Origin: Actinotalea subterranea
Lineage (GTDB): Bacteria > Actinomycetota > Actinomycetes > Actinomycetales > Cellulomonadaceae
DNA length: 64,000 bases
NCBI RefSeq assembly: GCF_008364845.1
Contig: NZ_VTTP01000002.1
Location: 62,001-126,000, forward strand
Reading direction: 5' to 3'
In this document: positions 1 through 7,943 of the stretch, piece by piece
Position numbering within the stretch: the first letter of the stretch is position 1
Layout of the letters: every line of letters begins with the position of its first letter
Translations under genes and position numbers: made by a program
The notes under the pieces: generated by a model
What the model was told of the DNA's origin: nothing
What the model saw: the letters and a program-made list of their open reading frames with translations, nothing else
Databases searched by the model: none

Positions 1-2
1 GC

Positions 3-332
3 TCCGCCGCAGCGGACGCCCCGGTGCGTGACCGGGTGCGTGGCGCGGCGGCGCCGGCCCGGGCGGCGTCGGGTGCGCCGACGGGGCAGCGACGCGCCGC
101 CCCGGTCGTGCCCACGCTCATCGCGAAGGGCCTCGACGGGCCCGAGCGGCGCGTGCCGCTGCAGTACTCGGCGCCGAGCATCGACGGCGACGCGTCGGCG
201 GTCGTGTCGGCGGAGGCGGCGGCGACGGAGAAGGACGGCCAGACGTTCCCCGGCACGCCGCGGAACGCCCAGTGCCCGTGCGGCTCCGGCAAGAAGTACA
301 AGGTGTGCCACGGGAAGAACGACGAGGACTGA
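3..332 (+). CDS. secA: SecA preprotein translocase ATPase, C-terminal end (partial)
   Basis: Only the last 109 codons are in the window; the gene begins upstream of base 1. The visible tail is the low-complexity Ala/Arg/Pro linker followed by the SEC-C zinc-binding motif [14 protein letters not shown] (C-x-C-x8-C-H) at the extreme C-terminus. In SecA this motif binds zinc and contacts SecB or ribosomes; the motor domains are not visible here. SEC-C motifs also occur in unrelated proteins, but the following Rv3235-like gene is a usual secA neighbour in actinobacteria. A strong hairpin follows the stop. Confidence 0.88.
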   Translation, partial: SAAADAPVRDRVRGAAAPARAASGAPTGQRRAAPVVPTLIAKGLDGPERRVPLQYSAPSIDGDASAVVSAEAAATEKDGQTFPGTPRNAQCPCGSGKKYKVCHGKNDED

Positions 333-350
333 CCGCACCAGGCCCTGCAC

Positions 351-391
351 GCGGAAGGCGTCGACCCCGTTCGGGGGTCGACGCCTTCCGC
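351..391. terminator. Intrinsic-type hairpin between secA and the Rv3235-like gene
   Basis: A perfect 18-bp stem (351-368 with 374-391) closes a 5-base loop. It lies between convergent genes and can serve both strands. There is no clear T-run, as is usual in high-GC actinobacteria. Confidence 0.85.
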
Positions 392-438
392 GTCTCGCGT
401 GCCGAGTGCTGGGTCCGCCGTACCCGGGCGCCGTCGCG

Positions 439-1074
439 TCAGCCGATCTGCATCACGGTCACGCGCCAGCGCCCCCGATGCGTCTCCAGACGGATCGCGG
501 CGGCACGGACGCGGTCACCGTCGTGGATCACCACGCTCGCCTCGACGGTGTCCGGCCCGATGCGTGAGACCACGGTGCTGCGGACGGTGGCCTGGCCGGC
601 GCGAACGGGTCGGCCGCGTACCGCGCCGGCGCGCGGACCGGCGACCTCAGCGGGCGCGACCGGCCTGGCCCTGCGCGCTGCCGCCGCCGCGGATGCGCGC
701 TCGGTCGCTGCCGTCGAGCACGCGCGCGTGAGGTCGTCGTAGACCTCTGAGGTGACCCAGCGCGTGAGCTGGGCGAGCGGACGACGGCCCGCGACCGCCT
801 CGATCGCCGCGAGCACGACGGCGCCGCACAGGGGAGCGGGGTCGGGTGGGCTGGCGGGGGTCACCGTGGCGGCCACGGAGGCGATCGGCCATGAGGCCTC
901 CGTGACGGGCGACAGCACCGAACGTCGCAGGGGCCCGGCGAGGTGGCTCGCGGTCCGCGCGGTGCGCACGGACTCGGGCTCCGCGCGGGGCGGGAGAAGG
1001 AGTCGCGGGCGGGGCGTGGTGCGGTGGGCGAGGGTGCGGTGCGCAGAGGCGGGGGAGACGGTCAGGGCGGTCAC
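439..1074 (-). CDS. Rv3235 family protein
   Basis: A 211-residue protein with a GTG start and a well-placed GAGGAG Shine-Dalgarno. The N-terminal ~90 residues are Ala/Arg/Pro-rich and probably disordered. The C-terminal ~100 residues form a compact domain ending in VVIHDGDRVRAAAIRLETHRGRWRVTVMQIG-like strands, the hallmark of the Rv3235 family found next to secA across actinobacteria. Molecular function is unknown. The neighbouring LysM gene is on the same strand and upstream, 42 bases away, so the two may be co-transcribed. The family call rests on recognition plus synteny. Confidence 0.7.
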   Translation of the reverse strand: MTALTVSPASAHRTLAHRTTPRPRLLLPPRAEPESVRTARTASHLAGPLRRSVLSPVTEASWPIASVAATVTPASPPDPAPLCGAVVLAAIEAVAGRRPLAQLTRWVTSEVYDDLTRACSTAATERASAAAAARRARPVAPAEVAGPRAGAVRGRPVRAGQATVRSTVVSRIGPDTVEASVVIHDGDRVRAAAIRLETHRGRWRVTVMQIG

Positions 1075-1116
1075 AGGTGCTCCTCGGTGGCGTGGGCGGG
1101 TGGCGGTGTCCGGGGC

Positions 1117-2247
1117 TCAGGCGGGCGGCGCCGCGAGCCTCTGACCTGGCTGGATCACGTCGGGGTCGTCCCCGATGACGGCGCGGTTCGCGGAGTACCA
1201 CCGGGGCCACGCGGCGGCGACGTCGGCATCCGTCGCGTCCGGGGGCAGGTGGGCGGCTGCGATGGCCCAGAGCGTGTCGCCGGGAGCGACCTCGTGCTGC
1301 TGGGCCGCGGCAGCGGGTCCGTCGGACGCGGGGGCGGCCGACCGGTCGAACCCCGCAGGGTCGCCCGTCGGCGCCGTCGCCTGGGTGCCGGTCGCGCCCG
1401 TCGTACCGACCGTGCCGGTCGCGCCGGTCGGCGTCGAGGCGGCTGCGGTCGCACCCTCTGGGGCGGGCCCGTGCTCCAGCCCCGACGGCCCCGGTGCGGC
1501 GGGGGCCGCGCCCGTGAGGGCCGCGGTGCCCGCACCGGTCCCCGAGGGTCCTGTCGTCGTGGCGGCCTCCGAGCGGTCTGCAGCGACGGTGCCCTGCGGG
1601 TCGGTCCCGGCCACGGGCGCGGTGCCGGAGGTCGGTGTCTCGACGGCCGTGCCGACCGACGTGCCGGCCGACGTGCCGGCCGACTGCTCGCCGGGTGCGA
1701 CGGGCGCGGTCGTCGTCAAGTCGAGCGGCGCGGCGCGCTCGGAGGTCGCGGCCCCGGAGGCCGTCACGGTCCAGCCGAGGTCCGGCTCGGCCGCGGTCGC
1801 GAGGCCGGCCGTCGCGCCGAGGCTGAGCCCTGCGGTGACGGTGACGGCGAGCGCTCGTCGGACGACGGCGGGGGTGAGCCGGGCTCCCGCGGCCTCGAGC
1901 CGGCGGCCGCCGAGGCCCACGGCTCGAGTGGCCGCCGAGAGCGCGAGGAGTGCGCACCCGAGCGCCAGGACGACCGCGGCGACCGCGCCCGCGCCGAGGA
2001 ACGGGAGGGCGACGAGCTCGTCCACCGAGGCCCGGAGCAGTCCGCCGGTTCCGTCCGCGACGAGTGCGGCGAGCGAGGACCACGCGGCCGACGTCAGTGC
2101 CGTCGCGGCGCCCGTGGCGAGTGCCGTGGCCCCGGCGGAGCGCACGAGGCCGACGCGCGGTCGGGCGGGCCCGACGTCGTGCCTCGACGGGTGTGCGTGA
2201 TCGTTCCTGGACACGTGCGGCCCCCTGCGGAGTGGTGCGCTCGACAT
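1117..2247 (-). CDS. LysM-domain membrane-anchored protein
   Basis: A 376-residue protein. Residues ~30-160 contain several hydrophobic stretches (an Ala-rich segment near 35-60, a second around 85-110, a third around 130-155), consistent with membrane helices. A long Thr/Pro/Ala/Gly-rich linker of ~150 residues follows. The C-terminal ~60 residues are a LysM module (HEVAPGDTLWAIAAAHL... IQPGQRL), which binds peptidoglycan or chitin-type glycans. It is likely a wall-associated protein with the LysM outside. The ATG at 2247 has no Shine-Dalgarno; a GTG at 2214 (VSRNDHAH) has a purine-rich AGGGGG seven bases upstream and may be the true start. Confidence 0.75.
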   Translation of the reverse strand: MSSAPLRRGPHVSRNDHAHPSRHDVGPARPRVGLVRSAGATALATGAATALTSAAWSSLAALVADGTGGLLRASVDELVALPFLGAGAVAAVVLALGCALLALSAATRAVGLGGRRLEAAGARLTPAVVRRALAVTVTAGLSLGATAGLATAAEPDLGWTVTASGAATSERAAPLDLTTTAPVAPGEQSAGTSAGTSVGTAVETPTSGTAPVAGTDPQGTVAADRSEAATTTGPSGTGAGTAALTGAAPAAPGPSGLEHGPAPEGATAAASTPTGATGTVGTTGATGTQATAPTGDPAGFDRSAAPASDGPAAAAQQHEVAPGDTLWAIAAAHLPPDATDADVAAAWPRWYSANRAVIGDDPDVIQPGQRLAAPPA

Positions 2248-2249
2248 GC

Positions 2250-2279
2250 GTTTGATGTCGTTTGATGATGTTTGACCTT
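2250..2279. repeat. Three tandem 10-bp repeats in a divergent promoter
   Basis: GTTTGATGTC, GTTTGATGAT and GTTTGACCTT lie head to tail with exactly 10-bp spacing. They sit in the 122-bp gap between the LysM gene (minus) and the gene starting at 2370 (plus). The block is markedly AT-richer than its surroundings. One-helical-turn phasing suggests a regulator that binds cooperatively on one face of the helix; the regulator is unknown. Confidence 0.6.
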
Positions 2280-2369
2280 GGCACGTGTTGTCTGATGTGT
2301 CCAGTTCGTCCTTGGCTTGTGGACGGCGCCGTGTCCGTGGGGCTCGGTGGCGTGCCCTACGGTGTCGCC

Positions 2370-2897
2370 ATGCGCTGGGACGCCCTGTTCGCCGACATGG
2401 AGATGCAGCTCGCTGCGGCGTCGGCCCAGGACGTCGCGCTCGAGGTGGCCGATCGCACGCGCACCGAGCGGGCGAGCGTGCTGCTCGCCGACCGCCTACG
2501 GGCGGCCCGGGGCGAGGTGGTGCTCACCCTGCGGTCGGGCGTCGTCGCCGGACGTGTCGTCGACGTCGGGCCCGCCTGGGTGCTCCTGGTGGACGGCGCT
2601 CGCGAGCACCTGGTGCCGCTCGCGTCGGTGGTCACGGTCGCCGGCCTTCCCCACGCGGCCGCGCCCCAGGAACGCTCTGCGCTGCGGCGGCTGGGCCTCG
2701 GGCACGCGCTGCGCGCCGTCGCACGGGACCGCAGCCTCGTGCGGCTCGTCACGGTCGGGGGAGCCGTGCTCGGGCGCATCGACGCGGTCGGCGCCGACCA
2801 CCTCGACGTCACGCCCGCCTACGAGGACTCCGGCCGTCCGACGGGCGAGACCCGCGCGCTGACGTTCGCCGGCATCGACGTCATCAGCGCAGGCTGA
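2370..2897 (+). CDS. Conserved hypothetical protein
   Basis: A 175-residue protein starting MRWDALFADMEMQLAAA. The reading frame is open upstream to 2262, but the ATG at 2370 is preceded by TACGGT six bases before it, a leaderless arrangement, and this start gives a sensible soluble protein. The first ~45 residues look like an amphipathic helix pair. The rest is beta-rich (VVLTLRSGVVAGRVVDVGPAWVLL, then VRLVTVGGAVLGRIDAVGADHLDV), resembling two small barrel-like strands units of the kind seen in RNA- or DNA-associated SH3-like folds. I do not recognise a named family. It is convergent with the HTH gene downstream. Confidence 0.75.
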   Translation: MRWDALFADMEMQLAAASAQDVALEVADRTRTERASVLLADRLRAARGEVVLTLRSGVVAGRVVDVGPAWVLLVDGAREHLVPLASVVTVAGLPHAAAPQERSALRRLGLGHALRAVARDRSLVRLVTVGGAVLGRIDAVGADHLDVTPAYEDSGRPTGETRALTFAGIDVISAG

Positions 2898-2974
2898 CCC
2901 ACCTCGTCACGCGTGAGGCCGACGGCCTGTCGATCGGTGCGAGGTCCGCAGCCGGTGGTGCGTCAGGGCGGGTC

Positions 2975-3211
2975 TCAGCCTGCGTCCTCGTCGGTGCCCG
3001 GGCCCGTCCCGCCCGAACGCACGCGCTCGCGGGACTGCGCGTACATCCGCTCGATGTACGCCTCGAGCTCCGACGCCTCGACGCGCCACACCCCGCGGCC
3101 GCCGATCTGGATCGCGGGCAGCTCGCCGCTGCGCACGAGCGCGTAGGCCTGGGGGGAGGAGATGTTCAGGATCTCCGTGACGTCAGCGAGGGTCAGGAAG
3201 CGGGCCGCCAT
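2975..3211 (-). CDS. Small helix-turn-helix (excisionase/AlpA-type, MerR-like) DNA-binding protein
   Basis: A 78-residue protein starting MAARFLTLADVTEILN. Residues 5-52 form a winged helix-turn-helix of the excisionase/BldC type: FLTLADVTEILNISSPQAY is the HTH, and GRGVWRVEASELEAYI is the wing plus final helix. The C-terminal ~20 residues are charged and disordered. Such proteins are common in actinobacteria as transcription factors rather than phage excisionases, and no integrase is nearby. The frame is open further upstream, but this ATG gives the standard family start. It is divergent from the SAF-domain gene, whose promoter it might regulate. Confidence 0.82.
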   Translation of the reverse strand: MAARFLTLADVTEILNISSPQAYALVRSGELPAIQIGGRGVWRVEASELEAYIERMYAQSRERVRSGGTGPGTDEDAG

Positions 3212-3390
3212 GGCCGCAGTCTCGCACGGGGCGGGACCCCTACCCGCGTCGTCCACACCGTGCGCGTGGGGGCCGGCTGTGCACAGGGTCGCCGACCGGC
3301 ACACGAGGACGGCCGGACACGGCATGATGGGCGCGGAAAACGGACCTACCGGGACGTTCGGGACGCCTCGGTACACGGAAGCAGGGGGCC

Positions 3391-4080
3391 ATGCACAACG
3401 CGAAGCATCCGCTCGGGGCGCCGTCGAGCCCACCGGCCGTGCGCCTGCGGCGGCCGGGGTGGCGCGACCCTCGGCTGCTCCTGGGGCTCGTCCTCGTCGC
3501 GAGCTCCGTGGCGCTCGGCTCGTGGCTCGTGGCGTCGGCGGGGCGCACGGTGCCGGTGTACGTGGCGGGCGAGACGCTCGTCCCGGGGCAGGCCCTGGGC
3601 GCAGGTGACGTCTCGGTGCGGCAGGTGCGTCTCGAGGGCGGCACCGCCGCCTACCTCTCGGCCGAGGACCCGGTACCCGAGGGGCTCGTGCTCACCCGGA
3701 CGGTGGACGAGGGCGAGCTCGTCGCGCGGTCGGCCGTCTCCGCGGAGGTCGACCTGGGCCTGCGCCCGGTCGCCGTCGAGCCGGCGGGCCCGCTGCCCCG
3801 CGGTGTCGTCACGGGATCCACGGTGGACCTCTGGTTCGTCCCGCAGCCCGCGGGCGGCGCGGGAGGTGCGGGCGTCGGCGCCGCTGAGGCAGCCCCACGT
3901 GAGCTCGCCACGGGCCTGACGGTCGCGGAGGTCGCGGAGCCCGACGGCACCTTCGCGGTCGGCACGGAGCCCACGGTGCACGTGCTCGTCCCCGTCGCCG
4001 ACCTCCCCGACGTGCTGGCCGCGCTCGCGGCCGAGGGATCCGTCGAGATCGTGCACGTCCCGGGCTCGGCATCCCGATGA
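3391..4080 (+). CDS. SAF-domain (CpaB-like) membrane-anchored protein
   Basis: A 229-residue protein. Residues ~25-50 form one membrane helix (LLLGLVLVASSVALGSWLVA) after an arginine-rich cytoplasmic end. A SAF domain follows (VPVYVAGETLVPGQALGAGDV), as found in CpaB/RcpC pilus-assembly proteins. Its stop overlaps the start of the CpaE/MinD-like gene (ATGA at 4077-4080), so the two are translationally coupled. The CpaB-CpaE pairing hints at a Tad-pilus-type ancestry, but no CpaF ATPase, TadB/C or pilin gene is present in this window. Confidence 0.82.
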   Translation: MHNAKHPLGAPSSPPAVRLRRPGWRDPRLLLGLVLVASSVALGSWLVASAGRTVPVYVAGETLVPGQALGAGDVSVRQVRLEGGTAAYLSAEDPVPEGLVLTRTVDEGELVARSAVSAEVDLGLRPVAVEPAGPLPRGVVTGSTVDLWFVPQPAGGAGGAGVGAAEAAPRELATGLTVAEVAEPDGTFAVGTEPTVHVLVPVADLPDVLAALAAEGSVEIVHVPGSASR

Positions 4081-5522
4081 CGGCGGGGGTCCTCTGCGCC
4101 GTGCGCGGCGGCGCGGAGACGGCGGTGGTGCGCGACCTCGGCGCGTCCGCCGGGCGTCTGGACGTGACCCGGCGCTGCGCCGACCTGGGTGAGCTCCTCG
4201 CCGCGGCCGCGGCCGGCCTGGGCCACGTCGCCGTCGTCTCGACGGACCTCCCGGGGCTCGACCGGGAGGCCGTCAACCACCTGCACGGCTCAGGGGTCCG
4301 GGTCGTCGCCCTGGCCGACGACCGCGCCGGGTGGCCGGCCGCTCGCGTCTGGTCGCTCGGCGTGGACGCGGTGGTGCCCGACGGCTCGGCGGGAACGGGC
4401 TCGACGGACGCCGTCCTGCAGGTCCTCGCCGACGCGGACGAGGGCCTCCCGCCCGGTGCCCGGGCCGCGGCCGCGGGGGTCGTGACGGCCCGGTCGACCG
4501 CGAACGGGTCCGCCGCGGGCGCCCCGATGGAGCAGCGGCACGCGGCACGCCTCGGCCCGGCGTCGAGCCAGGGCGTGCTCCCGGACCACGCGGGCGAGCG
4601 CACCGCCCGTGAACCGTCCGCGGGTGTGACGGCGGACCACCTGGTGCCCGGCTCCGAGCGGGGTGGTGCGAGCCCGGGCCCGGCGGCGCCACCGGGGACG
4701 GTCGTGGCGGTGTGGGGCCCGACGGGGGCGCCCGGCCGCACGACCGTCGCGGTCAACCTCGCCGCCGAGCTGGCCGCGCTCGTCGACCCGGGGCGGGACC
4801 CGGTCCTGCTCGTCGACGCCGACACCTACGGTGGAACGATCGCGCAGATGCTGGGGCTGCTCGACGAGGCCCCCGGGATCGCCGCCGCCGCGCGGGCCGC
4901 GGCTGTCGGACGGCTCGACGACGCGACCCTCGCCGGGCTCACCCCGGCGCTCGACTCCGGGCTGCGGGTCCTCACGGGCCTGACGCGCGCGGACCGCTGG
5001 CCCGAGGTCCCGGCATCGGCGCTCGACGTCGTGTGGGCGGCCGCGCGCCGCCTCGCGACATGGACCGTCGTCGACTGCGGCTTCGCCGTCGAGCAGGACG
5101 AGGCCCTGAGCTACGACACGCGCGCGCCACGCCGCAACGCCGCGACGCTCTCCGCTCTCGCCGAGGCCGACGTGGTCGTCGTGGTCGGTGCGGGCGACCC
5201 CATCGGCCTCCAGCGGCTCGTGCGTGCGCTCGGGGAGCTCTCCGAGCTCGGCGTCCCGCCCGAGGGGCGCGTGGTCGTCGTCAACCGCGTGCGCGCCTCC
5301 GCGAGCGGCCCGCGGCCCGAGGAGGCGATCCGCGACGCGCTGCGGCGCTACGCGGGTGTGACCCGCGTCGAGCTGGTCCCCGACGACCGGGCGACGTGCG
5401 ACGCCGCGGTGCTCGCTGCGCGGACCCTGGCGGAGCAGGCGCCGGGCTCACCCGCGCGGCGCGCCGTGGCGGCGCTCGCGCGTGCCTTGGTGCCCGCGCC
5501 GGCCACGGCAGGGGCACACTGA
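4077..5522 (+). CDS. CpaE/MinD-like P-loop ATPase with N-terminal pseudo-receiver region
   Basis: A 481-residue protein. Residues 1-~140 resemble the receiver-like N-terminus of CpaE. A ~60-residue variable linker follows. From ~205 onward is a MinD/ParA-type ATPase: deviant Walker A VWGPTGAPGRTTVAVNLA, Walker A' aspartate in VLLVDADTYGGTI, and switch region TVVDCGF. The P-loop has Arg where most members have Lys (GAPGRTT); this variant recurs in actinobacterial CpaE-like proteins, so activity is plausible but unproven. Probable role: polar localisation of a secretion or pilus apparatus, together with the SAF-domain partner. Confidence 0.82.
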   Translation: MTAGVLCAVRGGAETAVVRDLGASAGRLDVTRRCADLGELLAAAAAGLGHVAVVSTDLPGLDREAVNHLHGSGVRVVALADDRAGWPAARVWSLGVDAVVPDGSAGTGSTDAVLQVLADADEGLPPGARAAAAGVVTARSTANGSAAGAPMEQRHAARLGPASSQGVLPDHAGERTAREPSAGVTADHLVPGSERGGASPGPAAPPGTVVAVWGPTGAPGRTTVAVNLAAELAALVDPGRDPVLLVDADTYGGTIAQMLGLLDEAPGIAAAARAAAVGRLDDATLAGLTPALDSGLRVLTGLTRADRWPEVPASALDVVWAAARRLATWTVVDCGFAVEQDEALSYDTRAPRRNAATLSALAEADVVVVVGAGDPIGLQRLVRALGELSELGVPPEGRVVVVNRVRASASGPRPEEAIRDALRRYAGVTRVELVPDDRATCDAAVLAARTLAEQAPGSPARRAVAALARALVPAPATAGAH

Positions 5523-5526
5523 ACAG

Positions 5527-5997
5527 ATGCGCATCTACCTGCCCTGCACCTTGGCCGAGCTCGGGGCCAAGGCCGGCCTGAGCCCGAGGGTCGTGCACGC
5601 GGTGACGCCCGCGCTGCGGGCCGCCCTGCCGGACGAGGACGAGGAGGGCCTCGAGTACGCGGCCCAGCTCCTGGCCGCGGACGACAGCCTCGACCGGCTG
5701 GACCCCACCTCGGTGGGTGGGCGCCGCCGCGTCGTCGTCGCCGCGGACGTCCCCGCGGCGGTCGTGGACTCCGTCGACGAGGGTGAGGAGCACGCCCCGA
5801 GCGCGGTGCGCCTGACGACGTCGGTGGGCTGGGACGACGTCGCGTGCGCCCATGTCGACGAGCCCGCCGCGGAAGGCGACGTCGTCGCGGCGGCTGCGGG
5901 TGATGAGGCCGCGCTCGAACGTCTCGCGGAACGCGACCTGCTCTGGTACGACGTGAGCGAGCTGGGCCGCCTCGCCGTCAAGGCGAACCACGTCTGA
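5527..5997 (+). CDS. Conserved actinobacterial protein (DUF6912-like)
   Basis: A 156-residue acidic soluble protein starting MRIYLPCTLAELGA. The N-terminal strand MRIYLP and a pattern of alternating strands and helices (RRRVVVAADVPAAVV, then SVGWDDVACAHVDEPAAEGDVVAAA) match a small family usually found next to histidinol-phosphatase genes, as here. Function is unknown. It starts four bases after the CpaE-like stop. CACACT lies six bases before the ATG, so a leaderless internal promoter is possible. The family name is given from memory with moderate certainty. Confidence 0.75.
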   Translation: MRIYLPCTLAELGAKAGLSPRVVHAVTPALRAALPDEDEEGLEYAAQLLAADDSLDRLDPTSVGGRRRVVVAADVPAAVVDSVDEGEEHAPSAVRLTTSVGWDDVACAHVDEPAAEGDVVAAAAGDEAALERLAERDLLWYDVSELGRLAVKANHV

Positions 5998-6006
5998 CCC
6001 GGGGAC

Positions 6007-6807
6007 CTACCGGCCGAACGGGTCCAGGAGCGCGAGCACCTGGTCGTGGAGCGCGCCGTTCGTCACGAGCGCAGAGCCGCCCAGGGGGCCCGGGACGCCC
6101 TGGACGGACGTGAACCGCCCGCCGGCCTCCGTGACGATCGGCACGAGAGCCGCCATGTCGTGCAGCGCGAGCTCGGGCTCGGCGGCGATGTCGACGGCGC
6201 CCTCGGCGACGAGCACGTAGGACCAGAAGTCGCCGTAGCCCCGGGTGCGCCACACCGACCGGGTGAGGTCAAGGAACGCCTCGAGGCGTCCCTGCTCCTC
6301 CCACCCGCTCAGGCTCGAGTAGGACAACGAGGCGTCCTCGAGCTTCGTCACGGCCGAGACCTGCAGCCGTGACGCCGCGGCCAGCGACTTGCCGGTCCAG
6401 GCCCCTGAGCCCACCGCCGCCCACCAGCGGCGGCCCAGCGCGGGGGCGCTCACGAGGCCCAGCACGACCTCGCCGGCGTCCATGAGCGCGATGAGCGTGG
6501 CCCACACGGGCACGCCCCGCACGAAGTTCTTGGTGCCGTCGATCGGGTCGACGACCCACTGGCGGGGCCCGTGGCCCGTGTCCGGGAGCTCCTCGCCGAT
6601 GACCGCGTCGCGAGGCCTCGTCCGCGCGAGCTGCGAGCGCACGATCTCCTCGGCGTGGCGGTCCGCGTCGGTCACGGGTGTGGTGTCCGGCTTGGTCTCG
6701 ACGGTGAGGTCCTGCGCCTTGAACCGCGACATCGTCAGGGCGTCGACCTGGTCGGCGATCACGTGGGCGAGGCGGAGGTCGTCGTCGTACCCGGGACGCA
6801 GGGTCAT
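6007..6807 (-). CDS. hisN: Histidinol-phosphatase (inositol monophosphatase family)
   Basis: A 266-residue member of the inositol monophosphatase superfamily. Metal-binding motifs are visible: VIGEELPD, WVVDPIDGTKNFVRG (DPIDGT) and the C-terminal LHDMAALVPIVTEAGG region. In actinobacteria this subgroup dephosphorylates histidinol phosphate in histidine synthesis. It lies downstream of aroA and rsgA on the same strand, but also has its own leaderless-type promoter box (TACGGT, six bases before the ATG). A general inositol-phosphatase activity cannot be excluded. Confidence 0.88.
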   Translation of the reverse strand: MTLRPGYDDDLRLAHVIADQVDALTMSRFKAQDLTVETKPDTTPVTDADRHAEEIVRSQLARTRPRDAVIGEELPDTGHGPRQWVVDPIDGTKNFVRGVPVWATLIALMDAGEVVLGLVSAPALGRRWWAAVGSGAWTGKSLAAASRLQVSAVTKLEDASLSYSSLSGWEEQGRLEAFLDLTRSVWRTRGYGDFWSYVLVAEGAVDIAAEPELALHDMAALVPIVTEAGGRFTSVQGVPGPLGGSALVTNGALHDQVLALLDPFGR

Positions 6808-6822
6808 GGCTGCACCGTATCG
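6803..6822 (-). promoter_or_regulatory. Leaderless promoter of hisN
   Basis: On the minus strand TACGGT (6814-6819) precedes the hisN ATG by six bases, with no Shine-Dalgarno. The 20-base block CGATACGGTGCAGCCATGAC is identical to the one at the malY-type gene start (33147-33166). Confidence 0.65.
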
Positions 6823-6868
6823 CTCGCGGCGCCCGGGCCCGGGGACATGATCACCGCGGCGCGGCCGT

Positions 6869-7936
6869 TCAGGCGGGTTCGCCCGCGCGGGCCGCGAGGA
6901 GCCGTCGCATCGAGTCGACGCGCGCGGCCCGCGCGGCGTGCTCCTCGCCCTCGGCGGCCGCCACCCACTCGTCGAGCGCGCAGTCGGGTGCGTCGGCCGC
7001 GTGCGAGCAGCCGCGGGGGCAGTGGTCGGTCGCGACCCGGGCCAGGTCGCCGAACGCGGCGAGGAGGCTCTCGACCTGCACGTGGGCGAGGCCGAACGAG
7101 CGGACGCCGGGTGTGTCGATGACCCATCCGGACCGGTCGGGCAGGCGCAGGGCGACGGCGGAGGACGACGTGTGCCGGCCGCGCCCGGTCACGTCGTTGA
7201 CGACGCCTGTCGCGCGGGAGGCGTCGGGCACGAGCGAGTTGACGAGTGTCGACTTGCCGACGCCCGAGTGGCCCACGAGGACGGAGGTGCGTCCCGTCAG
7301 GCGCGCGCGGACCTCGTCGAGGCCGTGGATGACCGGTCGACCGTCCGGGCCGGGCGCGCCGTCCGCGGGCCGGGAGGTGACGACGACCTCGACCCCGATC
7401 GGCGCGTACATCGCGACGAGCTCGGCGGGGTCCGCGAGGTCGGCCTTCGTGAGGCACAGCAACGCGTCCATGCCGGCGTCGTACGCGGCGACGACGCACC
7501 GGTCGATCATGCGCGTCCGGGGCTCGGGGTCGGCGAGCGCGGTGACGATGACGAGCTGGTGGGCGTTCGCGACGATGACGCGCTCGACGGGGTCGGTGTC
7601 GTCGGCGGTCCGGCGGAGCACGGTGGACCGCTCCGAGATGCGCACGATCCGCGCGAGGCTGCCGGCCGCGCCGCTCGTGTCCCCGACGACGTCCACGAGG
7701 TCTCCGCACACGACGCGCTCGCGGCCCAGCTCGCGGGCCTTCATGGCCGTCGCGATGCGCTCACCGCCGGTGTCGGGGTCCACGAGGAGCGTGTACCTGC
7801 CGCGGTCGACGCCGGTGACCAGCGCGCGGTCGGCGTCGTCGTGGTCGGGCCGCTGCTTGGTGCGGGGCCGCGACCCCCGCGGGTTGGGCCGGGTGCGGAC
7901 ATCGCTCTCGTCGTAGCGGCGGGCGCGGGACCTCAT
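6869..7936 (-). CDS. rsgA: Ribosome small-subunit-dependent GTPase A
   Basis: A 355-residue circularly permuted GTPase involved in late 30S subunit maturation. Motif order is as expected for RsgA: OB-fold N-terminus, then G4 (TKAD), G1 (GHSGVGKST), G3 (DTPG), then the C-terminal zinc-knuckle HCPRGCSHAADAPDC. The open frame extends upstream into aroA, but the ATG at 7936 (MRSRARRYDES) starts just after the aroA stop and gives the usual length. It is likely translated from the aroA transcript. Confidence 0.93.
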   Translation of the reverse strand: MRSRARRYDESDVRTRPNPRGSRPRTKQRPDHDDADRALVTGVDRGRYTLLVDPDTGGERIATAMKARELGRERVVCGDLVDVVGDTSGAAGSLARIVRISERSTVLRRTADDTDPVERVIVANAHQLVIVTALADPEPRTRMIDRCVVAAYDAGMDALLCLTKADLADPAELVAMYAPIGVEVVVTSRPADGAPGPDGRPVIHGLDEVRARLTGRTSVLVGHSGVGKSTLVNSLVPDASRATGVVNDVTGRGRHTSSSAVALRLPDRSGWVIDTPGVRSFGLAHVQVESLLAAFGDLARVATDHCPRGCSHAADAPDCALDEWVAAAEGEEHAARAARVDSMRRLLAARAGEPA

Positions 7937-7943
7937 GCGGGTG

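Noticed and set aside
2975-3211. Phage excisionase
   Set aside because: The HTH is of excisionase type, but there is no integrase, att-like repeat or phage gene nearby; a host regulator is more likely.
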